Assembly: GCF_900114205.1 (NCBI RefSeq)
Contig: NZ_FOSH01000003.1
Span: 1 to 64,000 of the forward strand
Reading direction: 5' to 3'
Origin: Methylophaga sulfidovorans
GTDB lineage: Bacteria; Pseudomonadota; Gammaproteobacteria; Nitrosococcales; Methylophagaceae
Length of the DNA: 64,000 nucleotides
The notes beneath the pieces are model-generated. The model was not told the origin of the DNA, searched no databases, and was given only the letters and a program-made list of their open reading frames with translations. The position numbers and the translations under genes were made by a program. This document shows, piece by piece, positions 58,447 through 64,000 of this stretch (position 1 is its first letter; every line of letters starts with the position of its first letter).

Positions 58447-59161
58447 TGTTCGTTTTGTACTGGTAGGGACGACTCACCCCGGTAATATTGGTGCGGCTGC
58501 CAGAGCGATGAAAACGATGGGAATAACCAACTTACATCTTGTCTCGCCAAAAATTTACCCAAGTGCTGAGGCAACGACACGTGCGTCTGGTGCTGATGAT
58601 GTCTTACATCGAGCAGTGGTACATGATAGCCTCGACGCAGCGCTGACTGGTTGTCATTATGCTTTTGCGATGAGTGCACGATTACGTCATCTCCATGTGC
58701 CTGTTATGAATCCACGTGAAGTGGTCACGCAACTTGAAAAATTCGACGATGACACGCATATAGCTATTGTGTTTGGTCGTGAGCATTCAGGTCTGTCGAA
58801 TGAAGAGCTGGATCGATGTCAGTATTTAGTCAATATTCCTGCGAATCCTGATTATAGTTCGTTAAATCTGGCTGCTGCTGTTCAAGTAGTAGCTTATGAA
58901 CTGAGGATGAGCTTTCAACCTAATATTGATTTTGGTCGTATTGGTGAAGAGCGTGAAGCCATCACTTCTGATGATTTAGCTCACTTATATGATCATTTTG
59001 AGCGTTCATTAACGACAATTGGTTTTCTGGATCCTGAAAATCCCCGGAACCTGTTACGTCGTATTCGTCGGTTATTTAACCGGGCCGATATGGATCGAAA
59101 TGAACTACAAATTATGCATGGTATTTTGCGTGCAGCAGAAACCAAAGCGAGGAAAGAATGA
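58430..59161 (+). CDS. trmJ: tRNA (cytidine/uridine-2'-O-)-methyltransferase TrmJ
   Basis: This 243-aa SPOUT enzyme methylates the ribose at position 32 of several tRNAs. It has [20 protein letters not shown], the knot motifs [20 protein letters not shown] and [20 protein letters not shown], and a C-terminal dimer extension. AAGGAATAATA precedes the ATG. It overlaps queA and cysE; trmJ-cysE-iscR is a conserved gammaproteobacterial order. Confidence 0.95.
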   Translation: MKSLDNVRFVLVGTTHPGNIGAAARAMKTMGITNLHLVSPKIYPSAEATTRASGADDVLHRAVVHDSLDAALTGCHYAFAMSARLRHLHVPVMNPREVVTQLEKFDDDTHIAIVFGREHSGLSNEELDRCQYLVNIPANPDYSSLNLAAAVQVVAYELRMSFQPNIDFGRIGEEREAITSDDLAHLYDHFERSLTTIGFLDPENPRNLLRRIRRLFNRADMDRNELQIMHGILRAAETKARKE

Positions 59162-59943
59162 CAGATAAAATAAGCCGCTGGGAACGCATCAAAGAAGATA
59201 TTTCTTGCGTATTTGACCGTGACCCAGCAGCACGCAATGTATTTGAAATTGTCACGACATATCCCGGTGTTCACGCGCTACAGTTTCATCGTTTAAGTCA
59301 TTGGCTTTGGCGTTCAAACTGGAAGTGGTTAGCGAAGTTCATTTCCTCTATTGCTCGCATGTTTACCGGGATTGAAATTCATCCTGGTGCCAAGATCGGT
59401 CGTCGCTTTTTTATTGACCACGGCATGGGCGTTGTTATTGGTGAAACCGCTGAGATTGGTGATGATGTGACGCTTTATCATGGGGTCACTCTTGGTGGTA
59501 CATCATGGAAAGAAGGTAAACGCCATCCTACGCTTGGAAATAATATTGTGGTGGGTGCGGGAGCTAAGGTTCTCGGTCCAATTACACTTCAGGATGGTGC
59601 CCGTATTGGTTCGAATGCCGTTGTTGTTAAAGACGTCGCATCCGGTGAAACTGTTGTTGGCGTCCCAGGCAGAGTCGTTAAAACTAATCTGAGTGAAGAT
59701 GAAAAACAGCGTCAGAAACTGGCTCAGTCAGTTGGCTTTGATGCCTATGGTACATCGAGTAAAACCATGGATCCGGTAGCCACAGCTATTCATGGTTTAA
59801 TTCAGCATGTTCATGCGATGGATAAGCGCGTTGATGCCATGTGCAAAACGATTCACAGACTTGGTGGCGAGTTGCCAGACGTGGAAATGCCAGATCTGGA
59901 AGGCTGTGATATCTATAAAGATAATGATGAGAATAAAAGTTGA
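59158..59943 (+). CDS. cysE: Serine O-acetyltransferase
   Basis: This 261-aa enzyme makes O-acetylserine for cysteine synthesis. It has an N-terminal helical region and a left-handed beta-helix with hexapeptide repeats ([46 protein letters not shown]). The C-terminal extension (about 190-261) is acidic. It overlaps trmJ by 4 nt. The IscR site upstream of iscR covers its stop codon. Supply of cysteine to Fe-S assembly explains the linkage. Confidence 0.94.
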   Translation: MTDKISRWERIKEDISCVFDRDPAARNVFEIVTTYPGVHALQFHRLSHWLWRSNWKWLAKFISSIARMFTGIEIHPGAKIGRRFFIDHGMGVVIGETAEIGDDVTLYHGVTLGGTSWKEGKRHPTLGNNIVVGAGAKVLGPITLQDGARIGSNAVVVKDVASGETVVGVPGRVVKTNLSEDEKQRQKLAQSVGFDAYGTSSKTMDPVATAIHGLIQHVHAMDKRVDAMCKTIHRLGGELPDVEMPDLEGCDIYKDNDENKS

Positions 59944-59967
59944 CTAAAATAGTCAGGCATGTAAACT
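59936..59967 (+). promoter_or_regulatory. iscR promoter with an IscR type 1 site
   Basis: AAAGTTGACTAAAATAGTCA with GGCAT after it (59936-59960) matches the IscR type 1 consensus, with the core GACT-N4-AGTC. TTGACT (59940-59945) is a -35; TAAACT (59962-59967) preceded by TG is a -10 at 16 bp. Repression of iscR by its own Fe-S form is therefore expected. Confidence 0.8.
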
Positions 59968-59999
59968 TTACACGATAAAGTTTATTCTGGATTGTAAGA

Positions 60000-60446
60000 A
60001 TGCGTTTAACCACAAAAGGTCGCTACGCGGTGACCGCGATGCTTGATCTCAGCCTCAATTATGGCGTTGGCGCGATAACTCTGGCAGATATTTCAGAAAG
60101 ACAAGGTATCTCTTTATCTTATCTGGAACAGCTATTCGCCAGACTGAGAAAACAAGGCCTTGTCAGCAGTTCTCGTGGTCCTGGTGGTGGATACCGATTA
60201 AGTCGGGAAGCAGACACGATTACCGTGTTAGATGTTATTTCTGCTGTCGATGAGAAAGTAGATAGTACTCAATGCGAAGGCCGTCAAAATTGTCATGGTC
60301 ATGAGCAATGCTTAAGTCATGAGTTATGGCAGAGCCTGAGTGATCAGATACGCGTATATCTTGATGGTATTACACTTGCTCAAGTCGTATCTAATTTTGA
60401 GAAGAGTCGCAGCGGCGAGAAAGTTATCGCTTTTGATATGATCTAA
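60000..60446 (+). CDS. iscR: Fe-S cluster regulator IscR (Rrf2 family)
   Basis: This 148-aa regulator has a winged helix ([39 protein letters not shown]) and the [2Fe-2S] ligands Cys92, Cys98, Cys104 and His107 in exactly the IscR positions. It senses Fe-S status and controls Fe-S assembly genes. The type 1 site upstream supports autoregulation. In most relatives iscS and iscU follow; here iscA follows after 154 bp. Confidence 0.96.
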   Translation: MRLTTKGRYAVTAMLDLSLNYGVGAITLADISERQGISLSYLEQLFARLRKQGLVSSSRGPGGGYRLSREADTITVLDVISAVDEKVDSTQCEGRQNCHGHEQCLSHELWQSLSDQIRVYLDGITLAQVVSNFEKSRSGEKVIAFDMI

Positions 60447-60600
60447 CCCATTTCGATTTCGTGTCTGACATTCGCTGTTGAATACGATGCTTTTCCAATC
60501 CAATTATTCAATATGAATTGATGAATGCTTATGTTCTCATTCAGATTGAAACATCCTTAATTAACTATAGTCTTAATCACTGAGTGATATAGGTGAAAAT

Positions 60601-60927
60601 ATGATTACATTGACTGAATCTGCCATTAATCGTGTCAGAGATATGATGACCAAACGCGCTTCAGGTGTCGGTTTAAGAATCGGTGTCGTCAAAAGTGGTT
60701 GTTCAGGCTACAGTTATGCGCTTGACTATGCTGATGACGTGGCTGCTGACGATGTCGTTGTTGAACATGGTGACGTTAAAGTAGTGATTAATGAAGAGGC
60801 CATGCCGATACTGGATGGTATGGAACTTGATTTTGTCCGTGAAGGATTAAACCAGAGCTTTAAATTCCGAAATCCTAATGTGATTTCTGAGTGTGGCTGT
60901 GGCGAGAGTTTCAGTGTCACCAAATAA
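60601..60927 (+). CDS. iscA: A-type Fe-S carrier IscA
   Basis: This 108-aa protein carries Fe-S clusters or iron to apo-proteins. The three ligand cysteines are Cys34 (KSGCSGYSY), Cys98 and Cys100 (ECGCGESF). It resembles IscA more than ErpA. It is not preceded by iscS and iscU, so cluster synthesis must rely on genes elsewhere, such as a suf operon. AGGTGAAAAT precedes the ATG. Confidence 0.93.
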   Translation: MITLTESAINRVRDMMTKRASGVGLRIGVVKSGCSGYSYALDYADDVAADDVVVEHGDVKVVINEEAMPILDGMELDFVREGLNQSFKFRNPNVISECGCGESFSVTK

Positions 60928-60950
60928 GCGATAATATTCTTTCTTACTAG

Positions 60951-60980
60951 TGCCCGCTAAATGCGGGCATTATTGTTTTT
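60951..60980 (+). terminator. Intrinsic terminator of iscA
   Basis: TGCCCGC (60951-60957) and GCGGGCA (60963-60969) form a perfect 7-bp stem with a 5-nt loop, followed by a T-rich run. Confidence 0.85.
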
Positions 60981-61041
60981 AGCAGATTGAATTTAAATAA
61001 AGCTTACTGTGAATCAGCTTTAATTTTACCTAGTGAATAAC

Positions 61042-62343
61042 ATGACAGAACTAACAAATCTTGAATTTGATGCCGCTCATATCTGGCACCCCTATACCAG
61101 CGTGGCACATCCACCTCTACTGCACGAAGTAGTGTCAGCAAAGGGTGTTAGGTTAACGTTGGCAGATGGCCGTGAAGTAGTCGATGGTATGTCATCCTGG
61201 TGGTCAACTATTCATGGTTATAATCACCCAAAGCTTAATGAAGCCGCACATCAGCAAATCGATACGATGTCTCATGTCATGTTTGGCGGGCTGACACATG
61301 AGCCGGCAGTGAATCTTGCCAGAAAGCTGGTGGAAATTACTGACGAAAGTTTGCAGTATGTGTTTTTGGCAGACTCAGGTTCAGTATCTGTTGAAGTAGC
61401 TATCAAAATGGCTATTCAATACTGGTTTGCTCAGGGAAAAGCGGAAAAGCATCGTTTGTTAACCTTCAGAAATGGCTATCACGGTGATACGTTTGGTGCG
61501 ATGTCAGTCTGTGATCCGGTGAATGGCATGCATAAGATGTTTGAAAAAGTGCTGCCGCAGCATCTTTTTGCTGCTGCGCCTGAGTGTCGGGATGATGCTG
61601 ACTGGCAAGACAGCTATATCGAAGATTTCAAAGGTTTGGTACAAGAGCATCATCAGGAACTAGCGGCTGTGATTGTTGAGCCCTTGGTTCAAGGTGCTGG
61701 TGGCATGCGTGTTTATTGTGCTGAATATCTTCGCCAGATTCGCGCATTATGTGATGAATTTAATATCCTGTTGATTTTTGATGAGATTGCGACTGGCTTT
61801 GGGCGAACAGGCTCCTTGTTTGCCTACGAACAGGCTGGCATCGTTCCGGATATTATTTGTATGGGTAAAGCCCTAACCGGTGGTTATATGACGCTAGCGG
61901 CGGTTATGTGTAATCAGAAGGTTGCTGATGGTATTGCGGCCGATGGTTCTGGTGTGTTGATGCATGGCCCGACATTTATGGCCAATCCGCTTGCCTGTCG
62001 TGTGGCGGCTGCTAGTATTGATTTATTACTGGAGAGTGATTGGAAAACGAAGGTGTTAGCTATCGAAGAGATTCTTAACACCGAGCTAACAAAATATCGT
62101 GCTCATGACTTAGTGAAGGATGTCAGAGTCAAAGGGGCGATTGGCGTGGTTGAACTCAATAAACCACTTGATGATGCGATGGATTGGTTGCCAGGATTTA
62201 TTATCGATCAGGGGGTTTGGATCAGACCGTTCAGAACCATGATTTATATTATGCCGCCATATATTATCGATGAGTCTGATCTTCGCTTACTGTGTGATGC
62301 GATCGGTAATATTTTGAATGAGTTGAATTCTACTGAGCGCTAG
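61042..62343 (+). CDS. bioA: Adenosylmethionine-8-amino-7-oxononanoate aminotransferase
   Basis: This 433-aa class III PLP enzyme makes diaminopelargonate in biotin synthesis, with SAM as amino donor. Typical segments are HIWHPYTSVAHPP, DGMSSWWSTIHGYNHPKLNE, FADSGSV-like FLADSGSVSVEVAIKMA and the PLP lysine in CMGKALTGGYMTLAAV. No other bio gene is adjacent. GTG 61033 is an alternative start; neither has a clear ribosome binding site. Confidence 0.94.
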   Translation: MTELTNLEFDAAHIWHPYTSVAHPPLLHEVVSAKGVRLTLADGREVVDGMSSWWSTIHGYNHPKLNEAAHQQIDTMSHVMFGGLTHEPAVNLARKLVEITDESLQYVFLADSGSVSVEVAIKMAIQYWFAQGKAEKHRLLTFRNGYHGDTFGAMSVCDPVNGMHKMFEKVLPQHLFAAAPECRDDADWQDSYIEDFKGLVQEHHQELAAVIVEPLVQGAGGMRVYCAEYLRQIRALCDEFNILLIFDEIATGFGRTGSLFAYEQAGIVPDIICMGKALTGGYMTLAAVMCNQKVADGIAADGSGVLMHGPTFMANPLACRVAAASIDLLLESDWKTKVLAIEEILNTELTKYRAHDLVKDVRVKGAIGVVELNKPLDDAMDWLPGFIIDQGVWIRPFRTMIYIMPPYIIDESDLRLLCDAIGNILNELNSTER

Positions 62344-62496
62344 ATGACCATACCGCTAAACAATTCTGTTTCTTTTAATAAGAATAATCCTGAGTTTAAT
62401 CAAGCAAGACCCTGATGTGACTCTTACTGGGATTTACTACTATGTAATCACGTTGTTTTCACTAGAAATAACGCACCCTAAAAAGAGGAATTGATT

Positions 62497-62568
62497 ATGT
62501 GGACTAAACCAGAATACTCAGATATGCGTTTCGGCTTTGAAGTTACAATGTATATTTGCAATCGTTAA
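62497..62568 (+). CDS. pqqA: PQQ precursor peptide PqqA
   Basis: A 23-codon gene encodes a peptide starting MWTKPEYSDMRFGFEVTMYI. Glu15 and Tyr19 are the ExxxY pair that is cross-linked to make pyrroloquinoline quinone, the cofactor of methanol dehydrogenase. AAAAGAGGAA precedes the ATG by 7 nt. No pqqB-E genes follow; a terminator does, so it is transcribed alone, which allows the peptide to be made in excess. Confidence 0.96.
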   Translation: MWTKPEYSDMRFGFEVTMYICNR

Positions 62569-62585
62569 GATTGATAAATAATATT

Positions 62586-62624
62586 AAAAAAGCCCTTGGA
62601 GTCTGACTTCAAGGGCTTTTTTTA
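62586..62624 (+). terminator. Intrinsic terminator of pqqA
   Basis: AAAAAAGCCCTTG and CAAGGGCTTTTTT enclose an imperfect inner stem (GAGTCTGACTT). The T-run is long. It lies 18 nt after the pqqA stop. Confidence 0.93.
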
Positions 62625-62752
62625 TTTTTCCGATTGGTTAATCGGTTTTATCAATCATACTAATAGAATTAAGTCGTTGTACCTATTTATGTGCCTCGAC
62701 TACAATGCGAACTGTCACTTACGACACTAATGCAAAATTTAAGGAGCAAATA

Positions 62753-63319
62753 ATGTCTACACTGATTAATACAGAAATCAAACCATTTAAAGCGAATGCT
62801 TACCACAATGGCGAATTCATCGAAGTTTCAAGTGAAGACCTGAAAGGTAAATGGTCTGTTTTCGTTTTTTACCCAGCTGATTTCACTTTCGTCTGCCCTA
62901 CAGAATTAGGTGATGTTGCAGACCATTATTCTCAACTGCAAGAAATGGGCGTTGAAGTTTACTCAGTATCAACTGACACACACTTCACTCATAAAGCATG
63001 GCACGATGCTTCAGACACCATCAAAAAAATCAAATTCCCAATGATTGGTGATCCAACTGGTGTTATCAGCCGTAACTTTGAAGTCATGATTGAAGAAGAA
63101 GGTCTTGCACTTCGCGGTACATTCATCGTTAACCCAGAAGGTGTTATTAAAGCCGCTGAAATTAACGACCTGGGTATTGGCCGTAATGCCAAAGACTTAG
63201 TCCGTCGTGTACAAGCAGCACAATATGTTGCAACTCATGATGGTGAAGTATGTCCTGCTTCTTGGCAGCCAGGTGAAGAGACTCTGTCTCCATCTTTAGA
63301 CTTGGTTGGCAAAATCTAA
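62753..63319 (+). CDS. ahpC: Alkyl hydroperoxide reductase subunit C (peroxiredoxin)
   Basis: This 188-aa typical 2-Cys peroxiredoxin reduces peroxides. The peroxidatic cysteine is Cys48 in [16 protein letters not shown], and the resolving cysteine is in [10 protein letters not shown] near the C-terminus. Length matches E. coli AhpC (187 aa). The start at 62753 has AAGGAG 7 nt upstream; a frame from 62705 is longer without such a site. It is followed by ahpF. I could not identify a clear OxyR site upstream. Confidence 0.97.
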   Translation: MSTLINTEIKPFKANAYHNGEFIEVSSEDLKGKWSVFVFYPADFTFVCPTELGDVADHYSQLQEMGVEVYSVSTDTHFTHKAWHDASDTIKKIKFPMIGDPTGVISRNFEVMIEEEGLALRGTFIVNPEGVIKAAEINDLGIGRNAKDLVRRVQAAQYVATHDGEVCPASWQPGEETLSPSLDLVGKI

Positions 63320-63334
63320 TCAGGCTTAAACGAC

Positions 63335-63358
63335 CTGTCCGGGCAAGTGCCTGGGCAG
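63335..63358 (+). promoter_or_regulatory. Hairpin between ahpC and ahpF
   Basis: CTGTCCGGGCA (63335-63345) and TGCCTGGGCAG (63348-63358) pair over 11 bp with two G-T pairs and a tight 2-nt loop. There is no T-tract, so it is more likely an mRNA stabiliser that favours ahpC over ahpF than a terminator. Confidence 0.55.
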
Positions 63359-63394
63359 TGTCACTAAACTACTTATAGATTAAGGTAAATTATT

Positions 63395-64000
63395 ATGTTG
63401 GATGCAAATATCGCCGGACAACTGAAAGGTTATCTGCAAAACATCAAACGCCCAATTGAATTAGTTGCGGCATTAGATGACAGTGCTAAAGCGACTGAAA
63501 TGCGCGATTTATTGCAAGAAATCGCTGATATGTCAGCAGACATCACCTTTATTGATGATGCTGATAGCGATTCACGTAAACCGTCGTTTCAGATTAAACA
63601 GCCCGATGGACAAGAAAAAATTCGTTTTGCCGGTATTCCTATGGGCCACGAATTTACATCGCTGGTGTTGGCTCTGCTTCATGTCGGTGGGCATCCAACG
63701 AAACTCGATCAAGATACGATCGACCAGATTAAAGCGCTGGAAGGGGAATATCGTTTCGAAACCTATATTTCACTTTCATGCCAGAACTGTCCAGAAGTTG
63801 TACAAGCATTAAATGTGATGGCAGTTCACAACCCGAATATTTCGCACACCATGATTGATGGTGCGTTATATCAGGAAGAAGTCGACCAGCGGAAAATCAT
63901 GGCTGTGCCAACGGTTTATCTGAATGGTGAAAATTTCGGCTCAGGTCGTATGAGTCTGCCTGAAATTATTGCCAAACTGGATACTGGTGCGGTTAAGCGT
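63395..64000 (+). CDS. ahpF: Alkyl hydroperoxide reductase subunit F, N-terminal part (cut by the window end)
   Basis: The frame from ATG 63395 stays open for 202 codons to the window end. It starts [20 protein letters not shown] and holds two thioredoxin-like folds; the second contains the redox pair in [15 protein letters not shown]. This is the N-terminal domain by which the flavoprotein AhpF reduces AhpC. The FAD and NADH domains lie beyond the window. AAGGTAAATT precedes the ATG. Confidence 0.95.
   Translation, partial: MLDANIAGQLKGYLQNIKRPIELVAALDDSAKATEMRDLLQEIADMSADITFIDDADSDSRKPSFQIKQPDGQEKIRFAGIPMGHEFTSLVLALLHVGGHPTKLDQDTIDQIKALEGEYRFETYISLSCQNCPEVVQALNVMAVHNPNISHTMIDGALYQEEVDQRKIMAVPTVYLNGENFGSGRMSLPEIIAKLDTGAVKR

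Noticed and set aside
60447-60600. Second IscR site before iscA
   Set aside because: ACTATAGT is palindromic but does not fit type 1 or type 2 consensus well enough.
62640-62752. Possible OxyR site upstream of ahpC
   Set aside because: AT-rich fragments resemble parts of the ATAG-N7-CTAT motif, but no full match could be aligned.

Overview
The window looks like the chromosome of a gammaproteobacterial marine or haloalkaliphilic methylotroph, most probably Methylophaga or a close relative. The main clues are an ectR / ectABC-ask ectoine operon of the type known from halophilic methylotrophs, a stand-alone pqqA gene for the PQQ precursor of methanol dehydrogenase, a PEP synthase with its regulatory kinase, and moderate-to-low GC with standard gammaproteobacterial gene neighbourhoods. 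The genus is inferred from gene content and was not tested by a search.

Layout. 1-12150 is an accessory block: the end of an IS1595-type insertion sequence, a WYL regulator, a complete type I-E CRISPR-Cas operon (cas3, cse1, cse2, cas7e, cas5e, cas6e, cas1, cas2), a 7-repeat array, a HigBA toxin-antitoxin pair and a decayed solitary CRISPR repeat. It ends next to the 3' end of a tRNA-Asn gene. A KilA-N-type gene that appears internally deleted sits between cas6e and cas1 and overlaps the cas1 start. 12150-23100 is core: an aspartate aminotransferase, uvrB, tRNA-Val, and the thrS-infC-rpmI-rplT-pheS-pheT-ihfA-merR translation cluster, with infC apparently starting at a rare ATC codon. 23187-31000 carries a CitE-like lyase, ppsR-ppsA, tRNA-Pro, an MFS transporter, a run of three intrinsic terminators that no annotated gene explains (candidate small RNAs), and tas.

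31100-35600 is a signalling locus: a small ORF with a strong ribosome binding site, a hybrid histidine kinase with a frameshifted sensor and an Arg in place of the phospho-acceptor His, and a REC-PAS-GGDEF-EAL protein. 35587-43116 is osmoadaptation: cheW-like and ectR on one strand, ectA-ectB-ectC-ask and a TPR protein on the other, with an 18-bp EctR-type operator between them, then a Na+/solute symporter. 43113-54853 is a lipid-modification region: a chalcone-isomerase-like protein, a desaturase, an FAD oxidoreductase, DUF1365, DUF2878, DUF1295, three cyclopropane-synthase-type methyltransferases, and a two-component pair arranged tail to tail. Bfd and bacterioferritin lie inside it.

54854-57221 holds DUF2789, a MerR-REC fusion, and a DUF4276 gene with a defective 5' end beside tRNA-Leu. 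57403-64000 holds queA, trmJ-cysE-iscR, iscA (without iscS or iscU between them), bioA, pqqA, ahpC and the start of ahpF.

All calls come from reading the sequence and from general knowledge of the families. No database search was run.
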